Shown here piece after piece: positions 38,366-48,723 of a DNA stretch of 48,723 nt. The notes beneath the pieces were generated by a model, which saw only the letters and a program-made list of their open reading frames with translations, searched no databases and had not been told where the DNA came from. A program made the position numbers and the translations under genes. The stretch comes from Liolophura sinensis (taxonomy: Eukaryota; Mollusca; Polyplacophora; Chitonida; Chitonidae): NCBI RefSeq assembly GCF_032854445.1, contig NW_027018271.1, positions 1-48,723 on the forward strand, read 5' to 3'. Every line of letters starts with the position of its first letter. Position 1 is the stretch's first letter.

Positions 38366-41300
38366 AATGGAACAGTTTTTCCACTTTTGGATTTTTGCCT
38401 GGGCTTTTTGCTAATTCAATTCGGCTACATTTACTATGTAATATCGCGACTGGTCATTACTATAATCAACTTTTGATTATAAGTTATGTGCCCTTCGGTA
38501 GCCCAGAAGACGTCAAATCTTTGGGCCAAGCCCATTTAACTCATCCAGCAATTGTCTTACTTCTAAGTCGAAGACAAACTCAATGTCTTTATCTACATGT
38601 TGAAAAACCACACCATTTGTATATAAAAAACACAACGTACTTGATACAGTCTGCTGTAAAAAGTACAATTAAACACTGACCCACATCAATAAGGTGCCAA
38701 AAGATGCGCAATTGGGCCAGGCATCTCCAGCTGTTGAAAAATTGCAAATTTCCTTGGTTTCCATGGAGTAAGAGCCGTTTCTGGGCACGTGATTTTCACA
38801 TAAATGCTCATTCAATTGTCGCTACAGCCAAAAGTATTGGTCGGAGAGCAACGCGGTTTGCACCATTCGATTTCTCGTCACAAAATACGGCGGATTAGCC
38901 TCTTATCAGCAGCATTGGAACAGTTTTTCCACTTTTGGATTTTTGCCTGGGCTTTTTGCTAATTAAATTCGGCTACATTTACTATGTAATATCGCGACTG
39001 GTCATTACTATATTCAACTTTTGATTATAAGTTATGTGCCCTTCGGTAGCCCAGAAGACGTCAAATCTTTGGGCCAAGCCCATTTAACTCATCCAGCAAT
39101 TGTCTTACTTCTAAGTCGAAGACAAACTCAATGTCTTTATCTACATGTTGAAAAACCACACCATTTGTATATAAAAACAACAAGGTACTTGATACAGTCT
39201 GCTGTAAAAAGTACAATTGAACACTGACCCACATCAATAAGGTGCCAAAAGATGCGCAATTGGGCCAGGCATCTTCAGCTGTTGAAAAATTGCAAATTTC
39301 CTTGGTTTCCATGGAGTAAGAGCCGTTGCTGGGCACGTGATTTTCACATAAATGCTCATTCAATTGTCGCTACAGCCAAAAGTATTGGTCGGAGAGCAAC
39401 GCGGTTTGCACCATTCGATTTATCGTCACAAAATACGTCGGATTAGCCTCTTATCAGCAGCATTGGAACAGTTTTTCCACTTTGGGATTTTTGCCTGGGC
39501 TTTTTGCTAATTCAATTCGGCTACATTTACTATGTAATATCGCGACTGGTCATTACTATAATCAACTTTTGATTATAAGTTATGTGCCCTTCGGTAGCCC
39601 AGAAGACGTCAAATCTTTGGGCCAAGCCCATTTAACTCATCCAGCAATTGTCTTACTTCTAAGTCGAAGACAAACTCAATGTCTTTATCTACATGTTGAA
39701 AAACCACACCATTTGTATACAAAAAACACAAGGTACTTGACACAGTCTGCTGTAAAAAGTACAATTGAACACTGACCCACATCAATAAGGTGCCAAAAGA
39801 TGAGCAATTGGGCCAGGCATCTCCAGCTGTTGAAAAATTGCAAATTTCCTTCGTTTCCATGGAGTAAGAGCCGTTGCTGGTCACGTGATTTTCACATAAA
39901 TGCTCATTCAATTGTCGCTACAGCCAAAAGTATTGGTCGGAGAGCAACGCGGTTTGCACCATTCGATTTCTCGTCACAAAATACGTCGGATTAGCCTCTT
40001 ATCAGCAGCATTGGAACAGTTTTTCCACTTTTGGATTTTTGCCTGGGCTTTTTGCTAATTCAATTCGGCTACATTTACTATGTAATATCGCGACTGGTCA
40101 TTACTATAATCAACTTTTGATTATAAGTTATGTGCCCTTCGGTAGCCCAGAAGACGTCAAATCTTTGGGCCAAGCCCATTTAACTCATCCAGCAATTGTC
40201 TTACTTCTAAGTCGAAGACAAACTCAATGTCTTTATCTACATGTTGAAAAACCACACCATTTGTATATAAAAACAACAAGGTACTTGATACAGTCTGCTG
40301 TAAAAAGTACAATTGAACACTGACCCACATCAATACGGTGCCAAAAGATGCGCAATTGGGCCAGGCATCTCCAGCTGTTGAAAAATTGCAAATTTCCTTG
40401 GTTTCCATGGAGTAAGAGCCGTTGCTGGTCACGTGATTTTCACATAAATGCTCATTCAATTGTCGCTACAGCCAAAAGTATTGGTCGGAGAGCAACGCGG
40501 TTTGCACCATTCGATTTCTCGTCACAAAATACGTCGGATTAGCCTCTTATCAGCAGCATTGGAACAGTTTTTCCACTTTTGGATTTTTGCCTGGGCTTTT
40601 TGCTAATTCAATTCGGCTACATTTACTATGTAATATCGCGACTGGTCATTACTATATTCAACTTTTGATTATAAGTTATGTGCCCTTCGGTAGCCCAGAA
40701 GACGTCAAATCTTTGGGCCAAGCCCATTTAACTCATCCAGCAATTGTCTTACTTCTAAGTCGAAGACAAACTCAATGTCTTTATCTACATGTTGAAAAAC
40801 CACACCATTTGTATATAAAAAACACAAGGTACTTGATACAGTCTGCTGTAAAAACTACAATTAAACACTGACCCACATCAATAAGGTGCCAAAAGATGCG
40901 CAATTGGGCCAGGCATCTCCAGCTGTTGAAAAATTGCAAATTTCCTTGGTTTCCATGGAGTAAGAGCCGTTGCTGGTCACGTGATTTTCACATAAATGCT
41001 CATTCAATTGTCTCTACAGCCAAAAGTATTGGTCGGAGAGCAACGCGGTTTGCACCATTCGATTTATCGTCACAAAATACGTCGGATTAGCCTCTTATCA
41101 GCAGCATTGGAACAGTTTTTCCACTTTGGGATTTTTGCCTGGGCTTTTTGCTAATTCAATTCGGCTACATTTACTATGTAATATCGCGACTGGTCATTAC
41201 TATAATCAACTTTTGATTATAAGTTATGTGCCCTTCGGTAGCCCAGAAGACGTCAAATCTTTGGGCCAAGCCCATTTAACTCATCCAGCAATTGTCTTAC

Positions 41301-41653
41301 TTCTAAGTCGAAGACAAACTCAATGTCTTTATCTACATGTTGAAAAACCACACCATTTGTATACAAAAAACACAAGGTACTTGACACAGTCTGCTGTAAA
41401 AAGTACAATTGAACACTGACCCACATCAATAAGGTGCCAAAAGATGAGCAATTGGGCCAGGCATCTCCAGCTGTTGAAAAATTGCAAATTTCCTTCGTTT
41501 CCATGGAGTAAGAGCCGTTGCTGGTCACGTGATTTTCACATAAATGTTCATTCAATTGTCGCTACAGCCAAAAGTATTGGTCGGAGAGCAACGCGGTTTG
41601 CACCATTCGATTTCTCGTCACAAAATACGTCGGATTAGCCTCTTATCAGCAGC
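38366..41653. repeat. 6-monomer higher-order repeat, copy 3 (M71-M76)
   Basis: Directly adjacent to copy 2 and exactly 3,288 bp. CAATACGGTGCC in M74 matches M68 at one period, supporting a recent tandem duplication of the whole six-monomer unit. Private changes are few: CAGCAATGGAACAG at the M71 start and AATGTTCATTC in M76 near 41546. Confidence 0.88.
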
Positions 41654-42749
41654 ATTGGAACAGTTTTTCCACTTTTGGATTTTTGCCTGGGCTTTTTGCT
41701 AATTCAATTCGGCTACATTTACTATGTAATATCGCGACTGGTCATTACTATAATCAACTTTTGATTATAAGTTATGTGCCCTTCGGTAGCCCAGAAGACG
41801 TCAAATCTTTGGGCCAAGCCCATTTAACTCATCCAGCAATTGTCTTACTTCTAAGTCGAAGACAAACTCAATGTCTTTATCTACATGTTGAAAAACCACA
41901 CCATTTGTATATAAAAAACACAAGGTACTTGATACAGTCTGCTGTAAAAAGTACAATTAAACACTGACCCACATCAATAAGGTGCCAAAAGATGCGCAAT
42001 TGGGCCAGGCATCTCCAGCTGTTGAAAAATTGCAAATTTCCTTGGTTTCCATGGAGTAAGAGCCGTTTCTGGGCACGTGATTTTCACATAAATGCTCATT
42101 CAATTGTCGCTACAGCCAAAAGTATTGGTCGGAGAGCAACGCGGTTTGCACCATTCGATTTCTCGTCACAAAATACGGCGGATTAGCCTCTTATCAGCAG
42201 CATTGGAACAGTTTTTCCACTTTTGGATTTTTGCCTGGGCTTTTTGCTAATTAAATTCGGCTACATTTACTATGTAATATCGCGACTGGTCATTACTATA
42301 TTCAACTTTTGATTATAAGTTATGTGCCCTTCGGTAGCCCAGAAGACGTCAAATCTTTGGGCCAAGCCCATTTAACTCATCCAGCAATTGTCTTACTTCT
42401 AAGTCGAAGACAAACTCAATGTCTTTATCTACATGTTGAAAAACCACACCATTTGTATACAAAAAACACAAGGTACTTGACACAGTCTGCTGTAAAAAGT
42501 ACAATTGAACACTGACCCACATCAATAAGGTGCCAAAAGATGAGCAATTGGGCCAGGCATCTCCAGCTGTTGAAAAATTGCAAATTTCCTTGGTTTCCAT
42601 GGAGTAAGAGCCGTTGCTGGTCACGTGATTTTCACATAAATGCTCATTCAATTGTCGCTACAGCCAAAAGTATTGGTCGGAGAGCAACGCGGTTTGCACC
42701 ATTCGATTTCTCGTCACAAAATACGTCGGATTAGCCTCTTATCAGCAGC
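41654..42749. repeat. Two recombinant monomers between higher-order repeats (M77-M78)
   Basis: M77 has the front of a g-type monomer (TAATC dyad, ACACAAGGTACTTG) and the back of a d-type monomer (GCCGTTTCTGGG, GGCGG). M78 has the front of an e-type monomer (TTAAATTC, TATTCAAC) and the back of a c-type monomer (GTATACAAAAAACAC, GATGAGCAA, CCTTGGTTTCC). They interrupt the 6-monomer register between copies 3 and 4 and mark unequal exchange points. Confidence 0.78.
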
Positions 42750-45700
42750 ATTGGAACAGTTTTTCCACTTTGGGATTTTTGCCTGGGCTTTTTGCTAATT
42801 CAATTCGGCTACATTTACTATGTAATATCGCGACTGGTCATTACTATAATCAACTTTTGATTATAAGTTATGTGCCCTTCGGTAGCCCAGAAGACGTCAA
42901 ATCTTTGGGCCAAGCCCATTTAACTCATCCAGCAATTGTCTTACTTCTAAGTCGAAGACAAACTCAATGTCTTTATCTACATGTTGAAAAACCACACCAT
43001 TTGTATATAAAAAACACAACGTACTTGATACAGTCTGCTGTAAAAGGTACAATTAAACACTGACCCACATCAATAAGGTGCCAAAAGATGCGCAATTGGG
43101 CCAGGCATCTCCAGCTGTTGAAAAATTGCAAATTTCCTTGGTTTCCATGGAGTAAGAGCCGTTTCTGGGCACGTGATTTTCACATAAATGCTCATTCAAT
43201 TGTCGCTACAGCCAAAAGTATTGGTCGGAGAGCAACGCGGTTTGCACCATTCGATTTCTCGTCACAAAATACGGCGGATTAGCCTCTTATCAGCAGCATT
43301 GGAACAGTTTTTCCACTTTTGGATTTTTGCCTGGGCTTTTTGCTAATTAAATTCGGCTACATTTACTATGTAATATCGCGACTGGTCATTACTATATTCA
43401 ACTTTTGATTATAAGTTATGTGCCCTTCGGTAGCCCAGAAGACGTCAAATCTTTGGGCCAAGCCCATTTAACTCATCCAGCAATTGTCTTACTTCTAAGT
43501 CGAAGACAAACTCAATGTCTTTATCTACATGTTGAAAAACCACACCATTTGTATATAAAAACAACAAGGTACTTGATACAGTCTGCTGTAAAAAGTACAA
43601 TTGAACACTGACCCACATCAATAAGGTGCCAAAAGATGCGCAATTGGGCCAGGCATCTTCAGCTGTTGAAAAATTGCAAATTTCCTTGGTTTCCATGGAG
43701 TAAGAGCCGTTGCTGGGCACGTGATTTTCACATAAATGCTCATTCAATTGTCGCTACAGCCAAAAGTATTGGTCGGAGAGCAACGCGGTTTGCACCATTC
43801 GATTTATCGTCACAAAATACGTCGGATTAGCCTCTTATCAGCAGCATTGGAACAGTTTTTCCACTTTGGGATTTTTGCCTGGGCTTTTTGCTAATTCAAT
43901 TCGGCTACATTTACTATGTAATATCGCGACTGGTCATTACTATAATCAACTTTTGATTATAAGTTATGTGCCCTTCGGTAGCCCAGAAGACGTCAAATCT
44001 TTGGGCCAAGCCCATTTAACTCATCCAGCAATTGTCTTACTTCTAAGTCGAAGACAAACTCAATGTCTTTATCTACATGTTGAAAAACCACACCATTTGT
44101 ATACAAAAAACACAAGGTACTTGACACAGTCTGCTGTAAAAAGTACAATTGAACACTGACCCACATCAATAAGAAGCCAAAAGATGAGCAATTGGGCCAG
44201 GCATCTCCAGCTGTTGAAAAATTGCAAATTTCCTTCGTTTCCATGGAGTAAGAGCCGTTGCTGGTCACGTGATTTTCACATAAATGCTCATTCAATTGTC
44301 GCTACAGCCAAAAGTATTGGTCGGAGAGCAACGCGGTTTGCACCATTCGATTTCTCGTCACAAAATACGTCGGATTAGCCTCTTATCAGCAGCATTGGAA
44401 CAGTTTTTCCACTTTTGGATTTTTGCCTGGGCTTTTTGCTAATTCAATTCGGCTACATTTACTATGTAATATCGCGACTGGTCATTACTATAATCAACTT
44501 TTGATTATAAGTTATGTGCCCTTCGGTAGCCCAGAAGACGTCAAATCTTTGGGCCAAGCCCATTTAACTCATCCAGCAATTGTCTTACTTCTAAGTCGAA
44601 GACAAACTCAATGTCTTTATCTACATGTTGAAAAACCACACCATTTGTATATAAAAACAACAAGGTACTTGATACAGTCTGCTGTAAAAAGTACAATTGA
44701 ACACTGACCCACATCAATAAGGTGCCAAAAGATGCGCAATTGGGCCAGGCATCTCCAGCTGTTGAAAAATTGCAAATTTCCTTGGTTTCCATGGAGTAAG
44801 AGCCGTTGCTGGTCACGTGATTTTCACATAAATGCTCATTCAATTGTCGCTACAGCCAAAAGTATTGGTCGGAGAGCAACGCGGTTTGCACCATTCGATT
44901 TCTCGTCACAAAATACGTCGGATTAGCCTCTTATCAGCAGCATTGGAACAGTTTTTCCACTTTTGGATTTTTGCCTGGGCTTTTTTGCTAATTCAATTCG
45001 GCTACATTTACTATGTAATATCGCGACTGGTCATTACTATATTCAACTTTTGATTATAAGTTATGTGCCCTTCGGTAGCCCAGAAGACGTCAAATCTTTG
45101 GGCCAAGCCCATTTAACTCATCCAGCAATTGTCTTACTTCTAAGTCGAAGACAAACTCAATGTCTTTATCTACATGTTGAAAAACCACACCATTTGTATA
45201 TAAAAAACACAAGGTACTTGATACAGTCTGCTGTAAAAACTACAATTAAACACTGACCCACATCAATAAGGTGCCAAAAGATGCGCAATTGGGCCAGGCA
45301 TCTCCAGCTGTTGAAAAATTGCAAATTTCCTTGGTTTCCATGGAGTAAGAGCCGTTGCTGGTCACGTGATTTTCACATAAATGCTCATTCAATTGTCTCT
45401 ACAGCCAAAAGTATTGGTCGGAGAGCAACGCGGTTTGCACCATTCGATTTATCGTCACAAAATACGTCGGATTAGCCTCTTATCAGCAGCATTGGAACAG
45501 TTTTTCCACTTTGGGATTTTTGCCTGGGCTTTTTGCTAATTCAATTCGGCTACATTTACTATGTAATATCGCGACTGGTCATTACTATAATCAACTTTTG
45601 ATTATAAGTTATGTGCCCTTCGGTAGCCCAGAAGACGTCAAATCTTTGGGCCAAGCCCATTTAACTCATCCAGCAATTGTCTTACTTCTAAGTCGAAGAC

Positions 45701-46038
45701 AAACTCAATGTCTTTATCTACATGTTGAAAAACCACACCATTTGTATACAAAAAACACAAGGTACTTGACACAGTCTGCTGTAAAAAGTACAATTGAACA
45801 CTGACCCACATCAATAAGGTGCCAAAAGATGAGCAATTGGGCCAGGCATCTCCAGCTGTTGAAAAATTGCAAATTTCCTTCGTTTCCATGGAGTAAGAGC
45901 CGTTGCTGGTCACGTGATTTTCACATAAATGCTCATTCAATTGTCGCTACAGCCAAAAGTATTGGTCGGAGAGCAACGCGGTTTGCACCATTCGATTTCT
46001 CGTCACAAAATACGTCGGATTAGCCTCTTATCAGCAGC
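42750..46038. repeat. 6-monomer higher-order repeat, copy 4 (M79-M84)
   Basis: Order d, e, c', f, b', c', 3,289 bp (one extra T in M83 near 44986). M79 shares AAAAGGTACAATT with M65 of copy 2, so this copy's left part is closer to copy 2 than to copy 3. M81 has a private GAAGCC in place of GGTGCC near 44174. Confidence 0.87.
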
Positions 46039-48723
46039 ATTGGAACAGTTTTTCCACTTTTGGATTTTTGCCTGGGCTTTTTGCTAATTCAATTCGGCTA
46101 CATTTACTATGTAATATCGCGACTGGTCATTACTATAATCAACTTTTGATTATAAGTTATGTGCCCTTCGGTAGCCCAGAAGACGTCAAATCTTTGGGCC
46201 AAGCCCATTTAACTCATCCAGCAATTGTCTTACTTCTAAGTCGAAGACAAACTCAATGTCTTTATCTACATGTTGAAAAACCACACCATTTGTATATAAA
46301 AACAACAAGGTACTTGATACAGTCTGCTGTAAAAAGTACAATTGAACACTGACCCACATCAATAAGGTGCCAAAAGATGCGCAATTGGGCCAGGCATCTC
46401 CAGCTGTTGAAAAATTGCAAATTTCCTTGGTTTCCATGGAGTAAGAGCCGTTGCTGGTCACGTGATTTTCACATAAATGCTCATTCAATTGTCGCTACAG
46501 CCAAAAGTATTGGTCGGAGAGCAACGCGGTTTGCACCATTCGATTTCTCGTCACAAAATACGTCGGATTAGCCTCTTATCAGCAGCATTGGAACAGTTTT
46601 TCCACTTTTGGATTTTTGCCTGGGCTTTTTGCTAATTCAATTCGGCTACATTTACTATGTAATATCGCGACTGGTCATTACTATAATCAACTTTTGATTA
46701 TAAGTTATGTGCCCTTCGGTAGCCCAGAAGACGTCAAATCTTTGGGCCAAGCCCATTTAACTCATCCAGCAATTGTCTTACTTCTAAGTCGAAGACAAAC
46801 TCAATGTCTTTATCTACATGTTGAAAAACCACACCATTTGTATATAAAAAACACAAGGTACTTGATACAGTCTGCTGTAAAAAGTACAATTAAACACTGA
46901 CCCACATCAATAAGGTGCCAAAAGATGCGCAATTGGGCCAGGCATCTCCAGCTGTTGAAAAATTGCAAATTTCCTTGGTTTCCATGGAGTAAGAGCCGTT
47001 GCTGGGCACGTGATTTTCACTTAAATGCTCATTCAATTGTCGCTACAGCCAAAAGTATTGGTCGGAGAGCAAAGCGGTTTGCACCATTCGATTTCTCGTC
47101 ACAAAATACGTCGGATTAGCCTCTTATCAGCAGCATTGGAACAGTTTTTCCACTTTTGGATTTTTGCCTGGGCTTTTTGCTAATTCAATTCGGCTACATT
47201 TACTATGTAATATCGCGACTGGTCATTACTATAATCAACATTTGATTATAAGTTATGTGCCCTTCGGTAGCCCAGAAGACGTCAAATCTTTGGGCCAAGC
47301 CCATTTAACTCATCCAGCAATTGTCTTACTTCTAAGTCGAAGACAAACTCAATGTCTTTATCTACATGTTGAAAAACCACACCATTTGTATATAAAAAAC
47401 ACAAGGTACTTGATACAGTCTGCTGTAAAAACTACAATTAAACACTGACCCACATCAATAAGGTGCCAAAAGATGCGCAATTGGGCCAGGCATCTCCAGC
47501 TGTTGAAAAATTGCAAATTTCCTTGGTTTCCATGGAGTAAGAGCCGTTGCTGGTCACGTGATTTTCACATAAATGCTCATTCAATTGTCTCTACAGCCAA
47601 AAGTATTGGTCGGAGAGCAACGCGGTTTGCACCATTCGATTTATCGTCACAAAATACGTCGGATTAGCCTCTTATCAGCAGCATTGGAACAGTTTTTCCA
47701 CTTTGGGATTTTTGCCTGGGCTTTTTGCTAATTCAATTCGGCTACATTTACTATGTAATATCGCGACTGGTCATTACTATAATCAACTTTTGATTATAAG
47801 TTATGTGCCCTTCGGTAGCCCAGAAGACGTCAAATCTTTGGGCCAAGCCCATTTAACTCATCCAGCAATTGTCTTACTTCTAAGTCGAAGACAAACTCAA
47901 TGTCTTTATCTACATGTTGAAAAACCACACCATTTGTATACAAAAAACACAAGGTACTTGACACAGTCTGCTGTAAAAAGTACAATTGAACACTGACCCA
48001 CATCAATAAGGTGCCAAAAGATGAGCAATTGGGCCAGGCATCTCCAGCTGTTGAAAAATTGCAAATTTCCTTCGTTTCCATGGAGTAAGAGCCGTTGCTG
48101 GTCACGTGATTTTCACATAAATGCTCATTCAATTGTCGCTACAGCCAAAAGTATTGGTCGGAGAGCAACGCGGTTTGCACCATTCGATTTCTCGTCACAA
48201 AATACGTCGGATTAGCCTCTTATCAGCAGCATTGGAACAGTTTTTCCACTTTTGGATTTTTGCCTGGGCTTTTTGCTAATTCAATTCGGCTACATTTACT
48301 ATGTAATATCGCGACTGGTCATTACTATAATCAACTTTTGATTATAAGTTATGTGCCCTTCGGTAGCCCAGAAGACGTCAAATCTTTGGGCCAAGCCCAT
48401 TTAACTCATCCAGCAATTGTCTTACTTCTAAGTCGAAGACAAACTCAATGTCTTTATCTACATGTTGAAAAACCACACCATTTGTATATAAAAACAACAA
48501 GGTACTTGATACAGTCTGCTGTAAAAAGTACAATTGAACACTGACCCACATCAATAAGGTGCCAAAAGATGCGCAATTGGGCCAGGCATCTCCAGCTGTT
48601 GAAAAATTGCAAATTTCCTTGGTTTCCATGGAGTAAGAGCCGTTGCTGGTCACGTGATTTTCACATAAATGCTCATTCAATTGTCGCTACAGCCAAAAGT
48701 ATTGGTCGGAGAGCAACGCGGTT
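46039..48723. repeat. Right-edge segment (M85-M89, last monomer cut)
   Basis: Order f, g', b', c', f. It echoes the f-g end of the 12-monomer block and then resumes the b'-c'-f order. M86 is private in CACTTAAATGC and CAAAGCGG. M87 has CAACATTTG in the dyad spacer. M89 is truncated by the window after 493 bp, so the array continues beyond it. Confidence 0.8.
48326..48346. repeat. AT-rich inverted repeat with perfect 9-bp arms (example in M89)
   Basis: TATAATCAA (48326-48334), spacer CTT, TTGATTATA (48338-48346). The stem can be extended by ACT/AGT with one bulged A. The arms are perfect in 29 monomers: M3, M5, M6 and 26 monomers from M52 onward. All others carry TATTC or TAGTC, or further changes, so at least one pair mismatches. 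It could be a protein-binding dyad, a cruciform-prone site, or neutral variation that spread with the subtype. Confidence 0.6.

Larger units (their letters stand above)
1..48723. repeat. Satellite DNA array of ~548-bp tandem monomers (88 full + 1 partial)
   Basis: The entire window is one head-to-tail array; each unit is taken to begin at ATTGGAACAG. Starts: 1, 549, 1097, 1644, 2192, 2739, 3288, 3835, 4382, 4930, 5478, 6026, 6574, 7123, 7671, 8219, 8759, 9310, 9858, 10410, 10958, 11505, 12056, 12605, 13153, 13701, 14249, 14797, 15345, 15893, 16442, 16990, 17538, 18086, 18634, 19182, 19730, 20278, 20826, 21374, 21922, 22471, 23019, 23567, 24115, 24663, 25211, 25759, 26307, 26855, 27403, 27951, 28500, 29049, then every 548 bp to 33433, 33982, every 548 bp to 44942, 45491, and every 548 bp to 48231. 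All copies share one orientation and have no spacers. Copies differ mostly by substitutions at recurrent sites. Family and species are not recognised. A eukaryotic heterochromatic location is inferred from array size and homogeneity, not shown by flanking sequence. Confidence 0.97.

Noticed and set aside
1-48723. About 170 open frames of 60-140 codons on both strands, recurring once per monomer
   Set aside because: They are shadows of the repeat. 548 is not a multiple of 3, no frame continues across units, stops and frameshifts are polymorphic between copies, and no domain or motif is recognisable.
1-48723. CRISPR array
   Set aside because: Units are 548 bp and contiguous; there are no short repeats separated by unique spacers and no cas genes.
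1-48723. Ribosomal or 5S RNA gene cluster
   Set aside because: The unit has no recognisable rRNA core, and 5S-like internal control boxes are absent.

Overview
The whole 48.7 kb window is a single uninterrupted satellite DNA array: head-to-tail copies of one monomer of about 548 bp. I place 88 complete monomers and one partial (493 bp) at the right edge; 70 of the 88 are exactly 548 bp. There is no unique sequence, no inserted transposon and no convincing gene. Both edges cut through the array, so the true array is longer. Long homogeneous arrays of this kind are typical of eukaryotic heterochromatin (pericentromeric, centromeric or subtelomeric). The monomer is about 40% GC by hand count of monomer 1. 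It carries about 17 CpG dinucleotides, not strongly depleted, which fits a genome without heavy CpG methylation such as many invertebrates. I do not recognise the satellite and cannot name the species.

Layout (M = monomer, numbered from base 1). M1-M6 (1-3287): mixed subtypes. M7-M12 (3288-6573): a block repeated 15 monomers later. M13-M15 (6574-8218): mixed. M16-M23 (8219-12604): mostly the same subtypes, with a striking excess of 1-bp indels. M24-M31 (12605-16989): two adjacent copies of a 4-monomer higher-order repeat. M32-M38 (16990-20825): shuffled subtypes. M39-M44 (20826-24114): two adjacent copies of a 3-monomer repeat with a visible crossover junction. M45-M48 (24115-26306): same order as the indel-rich block. 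M49-M89 (26307-48723): a more homogeneous domain built from a 6-monomer higher-order repeat (about 3,288 bp, four intact copies), with a 12-monomer (6,578 bp) duplication laid over it.

Subtypes differ at linked sites: the base after GCTAATT; TATTC, TAGTC or TAATC in the dyad; the TATA-like segment; AATTGAAC or AATTAAAC; GCTGGGCACG, GCTGGTCACG or GTTAGGCACG before the E-box; GGCGG or GTCGG near the end. These haplotypes let several unequal-exchange events be read directly.

Each monomer carries short motifs that could matter for transcription or chromatin: a TATA-box-like element with an Initiator-like match 28 nt downstream, an invariant CACGTG E-box, a near-CRE palindrome, and an AT-rich dyad whose arms are perfect only in some subtypes. 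Whether any is functional cannot be told from sequence alone. Open frames recur once per monomer only because the sequence repeats. 548 is not a multiple of 3, and premature stops are common between copies, so I annotate no CDS.
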